NCBI RefSeq assembly: GCF_000430885.1
Contig: NZ_AUMW01000026.1
Location: forward strand, 1-55,532
Source: Desulfotruncus alcoholivorax DSM 16058
GTDB taxonomy: Bacteria; Bacillota; Desulfotomaculia; Desulfotomaculales; Desulfallaceae
Reading direction: 5' to 3'
DNA: 55,532 nt
The notes under the pieces are model-generated. The model had not been told where the DNA came from and did no database searches. It saw only the letters and a list, made by a program, of their open reading frames with translations. Shown one piece after another: positions 33,569-42,062 of the stretch. The translations under genes and the position numbers were made by a program. Position 1 is the first letter of the stretch. Each line of letters begins with the position of its first letter.

Positions 33569-35191
33569 TTGAGTGACAAGACAATGGGGAGATTACAGGA
33601 CATTAAATACAAAACACCCCCGTGCAGGGAAGCCTGTCCTGCAGGTGTCGACGTGCCCTGTTATATCAGGCATATCAAGGATGGCAGATTTGACCAAGCC
33701 CTGGCGGTGATTCGTGAAAGCATACCCTTTCCCGCCGTATGCGGCTATGCCTGTGTCCATCCCTGCGAATTGGCATGCTCCCGCCGGCAGTATGATCAGC
33801 CGGTGGCCATCCGTATGCTTAAAAGGGCCGCAGCTGAATATGGCAAGGATGGGTGGAAAAATCAAGTAAAAGCAATACCTTCCACGGGAAAAAAGGTGGC
33901 CGTCATCGGCGCCGGTCCCTGCGGCTTAACTGCAGCCTACTATCTGGCCGGAAAGGGGCACGGGGTAACGGTGTTTGAAGCCCTGCCCCTGCCCGGCGGC
34001 ATGCTGCGTTACGGCATACCGGAGTACCGGTTACCGAATGATGTGCTAGACCGTGAAATTGCCGTTATCGAAGACCGGGGTGTGGAAATCAAGACCAACA
34101 CAAGGGTGTCATCATCCCGGGAATTATTACGGGATGGCTATAACGCAGTTTTCGTTGCTTCGGGGGCATGGCGGGGTATTACAACCGGAATTGGCGTTTT
34201 CGGTGATGCCCGGGTGATGGACGGGATCTCGTTTTTAAAACTGGTTAACACCGGCAACCCGCCTGCAGCCGGCAAAAAAGTGGTAGTGGTAGGTGGCGGC
34301 AACACCGCCGTGGATGCAGCCAGAGCCGCATTGCGTCTGGGCGCCGGCGTGACCCTGCTGTACCGCCGGACCCTGGCTGAAATGCCGGCCGGCCGGGAGG
34401 AAGTCAAAGAAGCGCGGAACGAAGGAGTCAACTTTGAATTACTGACCGCTCCGTTAAGAATAGAAGGTAATAGGGTTTTATGCACCAGAATGACCCTGGG
34501 TGAAACGGATGACAGTGGCAGACCCCGGCCTGTTCCGGTTGAAGGCAGTGAGTTTGCCTTGGAATTTGACCTGCTTATCGAAGCCGTGGGACAGTCTGCG
34601 GATGCCGCCTTCCTGGGACTGGCAGGCAATTCCGACGGTACCGTTAAAGTGGACCCGGAAACCCTGGCTACGGCTCATAGAGGTATTTTTGCCGCCGGTG
34701 ACGCGGTAACCGGCCCATCCTCCATAATCCGGGCCATCGCCCAGGGCAAACAGGCGGCGACCTCCATAGACTTGTATTTAGGCGGTAACGGCTTGATTAA
34801 AGAGCAATTAGCCGGCGATGCCGGTGAACACACTGATGAGGCCTTGCCAATGGGAGTGCTGCGGGCAAATATGCCAAGTTTAGCCGTACACGAGCGCCTG
34901 AGCGGGTTTAGCCTGGTCGAGCGGGGATATGATGTCAATACGGCAGTCAATGAAGCGCGGCGCTGCCTGTCTTGTGATGCAAGAGATTACCAGGTGGAGG
35001 TGGATTCCCTGACCTGCAAGGAATGTGGTTATTGCAAGGAAGTATGTTCTCTGGGCATTTTTACACCATCGACTTCCTTTAACCCTTCAGGGTATAAACC
35101 TATGGTTGCGACCTATACCGAAAAATGCGCCGGCTGCCTGAAATGCCTGATGATTTGTCCTGATTTCGCCATAAATATCAAAAATGTTTAA
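33569..35191 (+). CDS. GltD/NfnB-like NAD(P)-dependent flavoprotein with C-terminal ferredoxin domain
   Basis: This 540-residue protein has an N-terminal Cys-rich Fe-S domain (CREACPAGVDVPCYI, CGYACVHPCELAC), an FAD motif VAVIGAGPCGLTAAYYLAG, an NADPH-type motif VVVVGGGNTAVDAARAALRLG, and at the C-terminus two cluster motifs, CKECGYCKEVCSLG and CAGCLKCLMICP. It resembles glutamate synthase small subunits and the Nfn large subunit. As the last gene after a ferredoxin-dependent 2-oxoacid oxidoreductase, it may transfer electrons between reduced ferredoxin and NAD(P). The TTG 33569 start lies directly against GGAAGGAG; ATG 33584 is an alternative. Confidence 0.82.
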   Translation: MSDKTMGRLQDIKYKTPPCREACPAGVDVPCYIRHIKDGRFDQALAVIRESIPFPAVCGYACVHPCELACSRRQYDQPVAIRMLKRAAAEYGKDGWKNQVKAIPSTGKKVAVIGAGPCGLTAAYYLAGKGHGVTVFEALPLPGGMLRYGIPEYRLPNDVLDREIAVIEDRGVEIKTNTRVSSSRELLRDGYNAVFVASGAWRGITTGIGVFGDARVMDGISFLKLVNTGNPPAAGKKVVVVGGGNTAVDAARAALRLGAGVTLLYRRTLAEMPAGREEVKEARNEGVNFELLTAPLRIEGNRVLCTRMTLGETDDSGRPRPVPVEGSEFALEFDLLIEAVGQSADAAFLGLAGNSDGTVKVDPETLATAHRGIFAAGDAVTGPSSIIRAIAQGKQAATSIDLYLGGNGLIKEQLAGDAGEHTDEALPMGVLRANMPSLAVHERLSGFSLVERGYDVNTAVNEARRCLSCDARDYQVEVDSLTCKECGYCKEVCSLGIFTPSTSFNPSGYKPMVATYTEKCAGCLKCLMICPDFAINIKNV

Positions 35192-35224
35192 GTAAACTTC
35201 ATTAAATGGTATCAATATAACCTC

Positions 35225-35276
35225 CCCCTGGTCAGGAGAACCACACCGTCTGTTTTTCCGATCAGGGGATTTTTTG
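35225..35276 (+). terminator. Intrinsic terminator of the 2-oxoacid oxidoreductase operon
   Basis: CCCCTGGTC (35225-35233) pairs with GATCAGGGG (35260-35268) around a 26-base loop and is followed by ATTTTTTG. It lies about 30 bases after the flavoprotein stop. Confidence 0.75.
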
Positions 35277-35366
35277 CAAACGACAAAGTCAATTTATTAA
35301 AATATATATAACTGTTTTGGCGTAAACTACCCCATAATACTTCACTAAACAAAAGGAGGTGGTGCC

Positions 35367-37311
35367 ATGACAACGACAAAAATACCCAATAGATTAGCCG
35401 GGGAAAAATCTCCTTACCTTCTACAACATGCTTTCAATCCGGTAAATTGGTATCCCTGGGAAGATAAAGCATTTGCCAAAGCTAAAGCAGAAGATAAGCC
35501 GGTTTTTTTATCTATCGGGTATAGCTGACCGTTGTTATTGATGCACCTGCCATTGGTGTCATGTAATGGAGCGAGAATCCTTTGAAGATGAAGAAGTAGC
35601 GGAGCTGCTAAACCAAAATTTTGTAGCCGTCAAAGTTGACCGGGAAGAACGGCCGGACATCGATAATATCTACATGAACGTATGCCAGGCTCTAACCGGC
35701 CAGGGCGGGTGGCCGTTAACCATTATCATGACTCCCGAAAAAAAGCCATTTTTTGCAGGCACATACTTTCCCAAAACTTCTAAATGGGGGAGGGCGGGGC
35801 TGGTAGATATTTTGCGTCAAGCGTCCCAAAAGTGGCATGAGGATAGAGAAACCGTCCTGGAAGCCGCGGAAAAGATCACCCAACATATACAGCATCAGCC
35901 AATTGGCGGATTCGAGGGAACCATTGAGGACGTTATAGCAAAAGGATATAAATACTTCCGCCAGGCTTTTGATCCCGAATACGGGGGGTTTGGTGCCGCA
36001 CCTAAATTCCCAACCCCGCATAATCTTTTATTTTTAATCCGGTATCACCAAAAAACCGGTGCCAAACCGGCTCTGGGTATGGCGGAAAAAACACTTAAAT
36101 CAATGTATCTCGGTGGGATAAACGATCACATCGGTTATGGGTTTTCCAGGTATTCTACTGATAGAAAATGGCTGGTACCACATTTCGAAAAAATGCTATA
36201 TGACAATGCCTTGCTGGCCCTTGCCTACCTTGAGGCCTATCAAGCAACAGGGGTAACTTTTTATATTAGGGCAGCCGAACAAATTTTTCATTATGTATTA
36301 AGAGACATGACCAACCCCGAAGGCGGTTTTTATTCGGCTGAAGATGCTGATTCTGAAGGGGTGGAAGGTAAATTTTATCTTTGGCAGCCTTCCGAAGTTA
36401 TTAAAGTTCTGGGTGAAGAAAAGGGCAATATTTTCTGCCGCGTCTACGATATCACTGAAGAAGGTAATTTCGAAGGCTATAGCATACCCAATCTGATAGC
36501 CGGTACAATTGAAGAAAAAGCCGGCGAATTAAATGTGGATGAAACCTGGTTGGTTGAAGAAATGGCAACTTGCAGAGAAAGGCTTTTCCAGCAAAGGGAA
36601 AAAAGAACCAGACCGCATAGGGACGATAAAATATTAACTGCATGGAACAGCTTAATGATAGTTGCCCTGGCCAGGGGCGCTTCCGTGCTAAATGTTCCAA
36701 GTTATTTGGATGCGGCAAATAAAGCTCTGCAGTTTATCATGACCCATCTGGTCAAAAGCAACGGCAGGCTTATGGCCCGCTTCAGAGATGGTGAGGCCGC
36801 ACACCCTGCATATTTAGACGATTACGCCTTTTTAACCTGGGGCCTGCTTGAACTTTACCAGGCCACTTTGGAACCGGGGTATTTAAGTCAGGCTATCAAA
36901 TGGGCGGAACTGACCCGGGATCTTTTTGAAGATCCATCAAGGGGCGGGTATTTCTTTTACGGGTCCGATACTGAACTACTGATTGCCAGGCCCAAAGAAA
37001 TCTATGACGGTGCCATCCCTTCCGGTAATTCAGTGATGACCTGGAACCTGCTTAATTTGTTCGCAGCCACAAATAATGACGCTTATCTTAAGGCCGTTGA
37101 AAAACAAATAAAAGCCTTCATTGGAACTGTTGCCGGCCACCCCGGCGGCTATTCATTCTTCTTAACCGCGCTATTGTTTGCTGCCGGCACATGCGCACAT
37201 TTAATTGATATAATAAGTCATCAACAAGAAACTGAAATGGAGACCCTGCACTTACCCTTTGACGATGATTCAACTAATGCAGACGATAACCAAATACATG
37301 AAGTTGACTAA
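35367..37311 (+). pseudogene. YyaL/DUF255-type thioredoxin-domain protein, interrupted by a 19-bp insertion
   Basis: From ATG 35367 (ribosome site AAAGGAGG) the frame encodes the conserved N-terminus [20 protein letters not shown] to VFLSIGYS and then hits TGA at 35526. After the 19 bases TGACCGTTGTTATTGATGC (35526-35544), the family sequence resumes in another frame with TCHWCHVMERESFEDEEVAE and stays open to 37311. Removing these 19 bases restores one frame across the CHWC site. The C-terminal part is the six-hairpin glycosidase-like domain. Restart at ATG 35566 would give 581 residues without the CxxC motif. The long intact remainder suggests recent damage or an assembly error. Confidence 0.8.
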
Positions 37312-37381
37312 ACCTACAAGAAGCCTGCCATTGCAAGGAGTGAAACGAAGCCGGGGGCTGTGCCCATCTGATAAACTTGCA

Positions 37382-37410
37382 TTGTACTGCAATAGCAGCT
37401 ATGTTACAAT
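37382..37410 (+). promoter_or_regulatory. Candidate sigma-A promoter of the first ANTAR gene
   Basis: TTGTAC (37382-37387) and TACAAT (37405-37410) are separated by 17 bases, 35 bases upstream of the start codon. No hexaloop hairpin or terminator was found between this promoter and the gene, unlike the second ANTAR gene, so this regulator seems not to be controlled by its own mechanism. Confidence 0.55.
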
Positions 37411-37444
37411 GTGACTGACTGTAGTGGCAGGGATGTGACGTTGC

Positions 37445-38017
37445 TTGGCTACGCGGGTATTGGTCGCCAATGCGGAAAAAAGCTATCATAACCAGCTTAT
37501 CGATATCTTAAAAAGGTCCGGTTATTTGGTGATTGCTGAACAAAACGAGTCAAAGGGCGCGCTGCAGGCAGCATTAAAAATAGAGCCGGACGTCATAATC
37601 ATCGATGATAACCTGCCGGGCGGAAGCTTGTCTTTGGCCAGAGATATTTATGATCATAACATAGCTCCCGTATTGATAGCCACAACATATTCTGAAAAAG
37701 ATATGATAGAAATCGCCAAGGCGGCAGGCGTATTTGGCATGCTCTTAAAACCAATCCACGAAACAAGTATTTTACCTGCCATTGAAACAGCAATTAATAT
37801 ATTTAATAACATAAAGTCGTTAGAAAGAGATATTAAAAAGCTTAAACAGGAAATTGAGCAAAGAAAGCTGGTTGAAAGGGCTAAAGGCTTGCTCATGGAT
37901 AAAAAAGGCTTTTCAGAGGGGGAAGCGTTTAGATACCTTCAAAAGGTCAGCATGGATAAATGCGTCCCCATCAGCAAGGTGGCAAAAAATATAATTGCCA
38001 AGCTGCAGGTCAAGTGA
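37445..38017 (+). CDS. REC-ANTAR antiterminator protein, copy 1
   Basis: This 190-residue protein has an N-terminal response-regulator receiver domain (about 1-118), a coiled-coil linker (LERDIKKLKQEIEQRKL) and a C-terminal ANTAR RNA-binding domain (about 125-185: VERAKGLLMDKKGFSEGEAFRYLQK). The phospho-acceptor position is present (Asp54 in IIIDDNLPGG), but the usual acidic pair near the N-terminus is replaced by Asn9-Ala10, so phosphorylation may be altered or absent. ANTAR proteins dimerise, bind paired hexaloop hairpins and prevent terminator formation. No histidine kinase is encoded nearby. The start TTG 37445 has a weak ribosome site. Confidence 0.92.
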   Translation: MATRVLVANAEKSYHNQLIDILKRSGYLVIAEQNESKGALQAALKIEPDVIIIDDNLPGGSLSLARDIYDHNIAPVLIATTYSEKDMIEIAKAAGVFGMLLKPIHETSILPAIETAINIFNNIKSLERDIKKLKQEIEQRKLVERAKGLLMDKKGFSEGEAFRYLQKVSMDKCVPISKVAKNIIAKLQVK

Positions 38018-38054
38018 TATATTTGATGTATACAATATTTCTTGTTGCTAATTA

Positions 38055-38082
38055 TTGATTTTTCACTAATATTACCTATAAT
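38055..38082 (+). promoter_or_regulatory. Sigma-A promoter of the divergent glutamine synthetase gene
   Basis: TTGATT (38055-38060) and TATAAT (38077-38082) are 16 bases apart, matching the glutamate synthase promoter in both hexamers and spacing. GTATACAATATTTCT (38028-38042) upstream is identical to 7532-7546. Confidence 0.75.
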
Positions 38083-38106
38083 TAAAGTTGTGGGTAAATT
38101 GAATTA

Positions 38107-38165
38107 GGGGCAATGGCGTCCCAGGCGTCTGCGATGCAGGCTTGCTTGGGGCGTTTTTATTTTCC
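38107..38165 (+). promoter_or_regulatory. ANTAR-type hexaloop antiterminator / terminator of the divergent glutamine synthetase gene
   Basis: GGGGC (38107-38111), loop AATGGC (38112-38117) and GTCCC (38118-38122) repeat almost exactly the 15-base motif at 7607. The terminator uses CGTCCCAGGC (38117-38126) with GCTTGGGGCG and an inner GTCTGC/GCAGGC stem, then TTTTTATTTT. The 3' arm of the small hairpin is part of the terminator 5' arm. A first hairpin was not found in the roughly 17 bases between the predicted start and this element. Confidence 0.8.
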
Positions 38166-38192
38166 GCAATCGTTTACCCAAAGGAGTAGGTT

Positions 38193-39521
38193 ATGTTGAA
38201 AACTTTTACTAAAAAGGATGTTCTTGAAAAAGCTGCAGAGTATAATGTTAAATTTATCCGGCTTCAATTTACTAATATTTTTGGCACGTTAAAGAATATC
38301 GCTATAACTATTGAGGAACTTGAACGGGCGCTTGAAGGACAGGTAAGCTTTGACAGCTCTGTTATCGAGGGTGTGGTAGGTCGATATGAATCTGACATCC
38401 TGCTTTATCCGGACCCTTCCACCTTTGTGATCTTTCCCTGGCGCCCGCGGGAAGGTGCGGTAGCAAGGTTAATCTGCGATGTGCTTAATCCCGACGGAAA
38501 GCCTTTTGACGGCTGCTCACGCTCGATACTCAAGAAAAACCTGGCGCTGGCGGAAAACCTTAATATGCAGTTTCAGGTGGGAGCTGAAGTTGAGTTTTTC
38601 TTATTTCAAACTGATGAAGCAGGAAAACCCACTGTAACTACGCATGACCAAGCAGGTTATTGTGATCTTACCCCTGTGGATATGGGTGAAAACGCCAGGC
38701 GGGACATGGTTTTAACATTGCAGGAAATGGGTTTTGATGTTTCTTCTTCACATCATGAGATTGCACCCGGACAGCATGAAATTTTTCTTAAAGATGATGA
38801 CGCTTTGGCTATGGCGGACAGCATCACAACTTTTAAGTTTGTTGTGCGTACAATTGCCCAGCGGCATGGTTTACACGCAACCTTTATGCCCAAACCGGTT
38901 TCGGAGTATAACGGATCGGGACAGCACCTTTTGTTGTCTTTATGGCAAAACGACAGCAATTTATTTTACGACGAGAATAATCCCAAAGGTCTTAGCAAGG
39001 CGGCCAAACATTTTATCGCCGGCCTTTTGGAACATGCCGGGGCGCTCACAGCCGTGGCCAACCCGCTGGTTAATTCTTATAAGAGAATTTCTGCGAACGA
39101 TCTGGCGCCGGTTCTGGCTGGCTGGTCCGAAAACAACCGCAGTGCCATGATTCGGGTCCCATCCTGGCGCGGGCCGGGTACCAGGGTGGTACTAAGAAGT
39201 CCCGATCCAGCGGGTAATCCTTACCTGGTAATGTCTGCTGCACTGCAGTTTGGCCTGGACGGTATCAAGAAATCATTAACACCACCGGAGCCATTGGCTG
39301 ATGATATTCCAACGTGGGAAATAAAAAAGGTCATCAGGCAAATGGGCTTGCCAAGGAACCTTGAAGATGCCCTCAGGGCGTTTAGGCAGGATAAAACTGC
39401 CTGGCACGCTCTTGGAGATGCAATTTCTTCCCGCTACTTAGAAGAAAAAGAAAAAGAGTGGGAAAGATTTCAATCAAAAGTACATCCCTGGGAACTTGAA
39501 GAATACCTGCGCAATTATTAA
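38193..39521 (+). CDS. Divergent glutamine synthetase family protein
   Basis: This 442-residue type I glutamine-synthetase-fold protein begins like GlnA ([18 protein letters not shown]) and keeps EVEFFLF, SHHEIAPGQHEI and NNRSAMIRVP. Several active-site regions depart from the two other copies. FDSSVIEGV replaces [20 protein letters not shown] replaces GSGMHxNQSL, and the conserved Glu of the R-[IV]-E-L-R motif, a metal ligand in known GlnA, is Val333 (TRVVLRSPDP). It may use another amine, such as in gamma-glutamylamide synthesis, or serve a regulatory role. The start ATG 38193 follows AAAGGAG. Confidence 0.85.
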   Translation: MLKTFTKKDVLEKAAEYNVKFIRLQFTNIFGTLKNIAITIEELERALEGQVSFDSSVIEGVVGRYESDILLYPDPSTFVIFPWRPREGAVARLICDVLNPDGKPFDGCSRSILKKNLALAENLNMQFQVGAEVEFFLFQTDEAGKPTVTTHDQAGYCDLTPVDMGENARRDMVLTLQEMGFDVSSSHHEIAPGQHEIFLKDDDALAMADSITTFKFVVRTIAQRHGLHATFMPKPVSEYNGSGQHLLLSLWQNDSNLFYDENNPKGLSKAAKHFIAGLLEHAGALTAVANPLVNSYKRISANDLAPVLAGWSENNRSAMIRVPSWRGPGTRVVLRSPDPAGNPYLVMSAALQFGLDGIKKSLTPPEPLADDIPTWEIKKVIRQMGLPRNLEDALRAFRQDKTAWHALGDAISSRYLEEKEKEWERFQSKVHPWELEEYLRNY

Positions 39522-39638
39522 CAGAAGGAGGTGCCCTGGCAATATTTTATGCAGCAGAAAAAATCAGGGATGGTATATAGAAACCGGTATTAGAAAACCG
39601 GTAAACAATATATTTTTTTGTTATAGGAGGATGGAATT

Positions 39639-41219
39639 ATGAGTTTCAGTCGTGGAATCAACGCCAGTGCAGCAACATTAACACGTTTGCGCACAGGTGA
39701 AAGCAGGTGTCCATACAGCGGCATGTGTGTAACTTGTCTGGACGGATGCCCGGGGCTTTGCGAAATCGGCAAATCAGCTATAAGAGGTAAAGAAGTACTT
39801 TATCCCCAACCATTTGGCAAAACAACATCAGCTTCTGAAAAAGAATATCCTGTTGATTACTCACATTTTAACATCATGGGTACAGCGGTTGGCGCATACG
39901 GGATTGCTGCAGATTCAGATCAAGCTATTTTCCCCGCCGTTAACCTGGAAAGTGCCGTTGGCGCGAATGGCGAAATTAAATTAAATCTGCCTATAGTTGT
40001 TGCCGGTATGGGATCAACAAACGTCGCGGCCAATAACTGGAGCCACCTGGCTGCAGGCGCTGCTATTTGCGGTGTTGGCATTGTAATAGGCGAGAACGTT
40101 TGCGCAATGGACCCTAATTCCGAAATTAAAAACGGGCGTATTGTCCACTCACCAAATATGGCAAGAAGGGTTAAAGATTTCCAGGAATGGTATAACGGAA
40201 AAGGCTTTATTGCGGTTCAAGCCAACGTAGAGGACACTTCACTGGGCACCCAGGAATATGTTCTGGAAAAGCTTGGCGTCGAAGCTGTTGAGCTTAAATG
40301 GGGCCAGGGTGCTAAAGACATCGGTGGAGAAGTCAAGTTGGATTCCCTGGAAAGAGCGTTACAGCTTAAGAGCCGTGGCTATATTGTGCTGCCCGATCCC
40401 GAAGATCCTAAAATCCAGGCCGCATTTAAAGCCGGAGCTTTCGGAGAATTCGAGCGTCACTCCAGAATTGGCTTTGTTGAATACGAGTCATTTATGTCCA
40501 GGGTTGAGCAGCTGCGTAATGCCGGAGCCAAATATGTAATGTTGAAAACCGGTGCCTACCGTCCGGCAGACCTTGCCCGTGCCGTTAAATATGCTTCCGA
40601 TGCCAAACTGGACCTGCTGACCGTTGACGGCGCCGGTGGCGGCACAGGCATGAGTCCCTGGCGGATGATGAATGAGTGGGGTATACCTACTGTTTATATT
40701 CAAGCACTGCTTGTTAAATATCTTGACAAACTTGCCGCTAAAGGCGCTTATATACCTCCTGTGGCCATTGCCGGAGGATTTACACTTGAAGACCATATGT
40801 TTAAAGGCCTGGCTATGGGTGCGCCATATACCAGGGCAATTGGTATGGCCAGATCGGCCCTTACCGCAGCGATGGTTGGTAAAAATGTTGGCGAAGGCAT
40901 TAAGAACGGTAAAATTCCCAATGAACATAAAAAGTACGGTGAAACACTGGAGCAAATTTTTATCAGTGCTGTGGAGCTTAAGGATAAACTGGGCGCCGAA
41001 GATTTCAGCCGCCTGCCTGTTGGAGCAATTGGTGTTTATAGTTACTTTGAACGCTTGGCCCAGGGATTGCGCCAATTTATGTGCGGGGCCCGCAAGTTTA
41101 GCCTGGAGCATATGACCAGGAACGACTTGGTGGCTTTAACCAGAGAGGCTTCTGAAGTTAGCGGTATTCAATATATTATGGATTGTGATGCCGATGAGGC
41201 AGAGCAGATCCTTAGTTAA
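39639..41219 (+). CDS. FMN-binding glutamate synthase family protein, stand-alone
   Basis: This 526-residue protein has an N-terminal Cys group (CPYSGMCVTCLDGCPGLC, about residues 25-42) and a GltS FMN-binding barrel with VELKWGQGAKDIGGEV, LTVDGAGGGTGMSPWRMM and VAIAGGFTLEDHMFKGLAMGA. It lacks the amidotransferase and GXGXG domains and lacks the C-terminal 3Fe-4S Cys group of the operon copy at 10737. Proteins of this type are common near glutamine synthetase genes but their reaction is not established. The start ATG 39639 follows ATAGGAGG. ACCGGTATTAGAAAACCGGT in the upstream gap can form a hairpin ahead of a T tract. Confidence 0.85.
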   Translation: MSFSRGINASAATLTRLRTGESRCPYSGMCVTCLDGCPGLCEIGKSAIRGKEVLYPQPFGKTTSASEKEYPVDYSHFNIMGTAVGAYGIAADSDQAIFPAVNLESAVGANGEIKLNLPIVVAGMGSTNVAANNWSHLAAGAAICGVGIVIGENVCAMDPNSEIKNGRIVHSPNMARRVKDFQEWYNGKGFIAVQANVEDTSLGTQEYVLEKLGVEAVELKWGQGAKDIGGEVKLDSLERALQLKSRGYIVLPDPEDPKIQAAFKAGAFGEFERHSRIGFVEYESFMSRVEQLRNAGAKYVMLKTGAYRPADLARAVKYASDAKLDLLTVDGAGGGTGMSPWRMMNEWGIPTVYIQALLVKYLDKLAAKGAYIPPVAIAGGFTLEDHMFKGLAMGAPYTRAIGMARSALTAAMVGKNVGEGIKNGKIPNEHKKYGETLEQIFISAVELKDKLGAEDFSRLPVGAIGVYSYFERLAQGLRQFMCGARKFSLEHMTRNDLVALTREASEVSGIQYIMDCDADEAEQILS

Positions 41220-41243
41220 ACAAAATAATACATTTTTTAAGTA

Positions 41244-41273
41244 TTGCATTTTATGATTTAATTAGTTTATAAT
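41244..41273 (+). promoter_or_regulatory. Sigma-A promoter of the second ANTAR gene
   Basis: TTGCAT (41244-41249) and TATAAT (41268-41273) are separated by 18 bases and lie just upstream of the P1 hairpin of the leader. Confidence 0.65.
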
Positions 41274-41292
41274 TAATATAATAAAAAATAAA

Positions 41293-41373
41293 TGATACAA
41301 TGTCGTATCAGTTTTTAGAGGCAATGATGCCCTCATCAGGTATAAGTTTATACCATGAGGGCATTTATTTTCT
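41293..41373 (+). promoter_or_regulatory. ANTAR-type dual-hexaloop leader of the second ANTAR gene
   Basis: P1 is a perfect six-bp stem, TGATAC-AATGTC-GTATCA (41293-41310). P2 is GAGGC-AATGAT-GCCCTC (41318-41334) with one bulged C. Both loops have A1 and G4. The terminator is ATGCCCTCAT (41327-41336) with ATGAGGGCAT (41355-41364), an inner GGTATA/TATACC stem and TTATTTT. This is the clearest dual-hairpin example in the window and implies autogenous control of the ANTAR gene. Confidence 0.9.
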
Positions 41374-41401
41374 ATAGGGACCTTTTAGGGAGGAACACTC
41401 C

Positions 41402-41989
41402 ATGAGCGAACACAGAATTGTCTTGGTAGATGCCGACACAGTGTGGCGCAAAAACATGAAAGCAATGCTGAATAAATATGGCTACTGGGTTGTTGGCGAA
41501 GCCGGAGACGGTGTTGGCGCGCTGAAAATGGTTCGTAGCAGACAGCCTGATTTATTGATCATAGATGCCTCATTACAAGGCATGGATGGTTTTAAAGTGG
41601 CTAAAATTGTTCACGAAGATAAACTTGCTCCCGTGGTTGCTACAGCTGATCCAAGTTTTCAAGGGGTAATGGAAAAAGCCAAGGAGGCCAAAGTATTCTC
41701 ACTGTTGTTTAAACCAGCAACTGAAAGCAGTCTGTTACCGGCGATCGAACTGGCTTTAACCAACTATCAGGAAATAGCTGCCCTGGAAAAACAAATCAAA
41801 GAATTACAGGATACGCTTGAAACACGGAAATTGATTGAAAGAGCCAAGGGTATATTAACAGAAACATTAGGGTTAACTGAGGCTGAAGCATTCAGGCGGA
41901 TGCAGAGGCAAAGCATGAACAAACGTGTTTCCATGCGGGTAATTGCGGAAGCTGTGATTATGTCTCAATCATTAAAAACCAAAAAATAA
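41402..41989 (+). CDS. REC-ANTAR antiterminator protein, copy 2
   Basis: This 195-residue protein has a receiver domain (about 1-120) with Asp10/Asp12 in the acidic pocket, acceptor Asp55 (LLIIDASLQGMDG) and Lys in LLFKPATE. A coiled coil (LEKQIKELQDTLETRKL) and an ANTAR domain follow (IERAKGILTETLGLTEAEAFRRMQRQSM). Its phosphorylation site is more complete than in copy 1. Start ATG 41402 follows TAGGGAGG. Its stop codon is fused to the leader of the next glutamine synthetase gene, so read-through from here must pass that terminator. Confidence 0.93.
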   Translation: MSEHRIVLVDADTVWRKNMKAMLNKYGYWVVGEAGDGVGALKMVRSRQPDLLIIDASLQGMDGFKVAKIVHEDKLAPVVATADPSFQGVMEKAKEAKVFSLLFKPATESSLLPAIELALTNYQEIAALEKQIKELQDTLETRKLIERAKGILTETLGLTEAEAFRRMQRQSMNKRVSMRVIAEAVIMSQSLKTKK

Positions 41990-42043
41990 AGGCAACGGCG
42001 CCTTTAAAAGCGGTTAATTGAACTGTTTTTAAAGGCGTTTTTT
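41988..42043 (+). promoter_or_regulatory. ANTAR-type hexaloop antiterminator / terminator before glnA copy 2
   Basis: P2 is a perfect six-bp stem, AAAGGC-AACGGC-GCCTTT (41988-42005), with A1 and G4 in the loop. The terminator uses CGCCTTTAAAA (41999-42009) with TTTTAAAGGCG (42027-42037) and TTTTTT. The element begins inside the stop codon of the ANTAR gene. A TGATT/AATCA hairpin with a seven-base loop (41956-41972) lies inside the coding sequence where P1 would be expected. Confidence 0.83.
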
Positions 42044-42062
42044 AAGAAAGGTGGGACTATCA

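Noticed and set aside
35526-35528. TGA in the yyaL-type gene read as selenocysteine
   Set aside because: Reading through the TGA leads to an unrelated frame and another stop; the homologous sequence resumes only after 19 bases in a different frame.
39528-39593. 20-codon frame starting GTG between the divergent glutamine synthetase and the FMN protein
   Set aside because: The GGAGG lies directly against the GTG with no spacing, and the peptide has no distinctive features.
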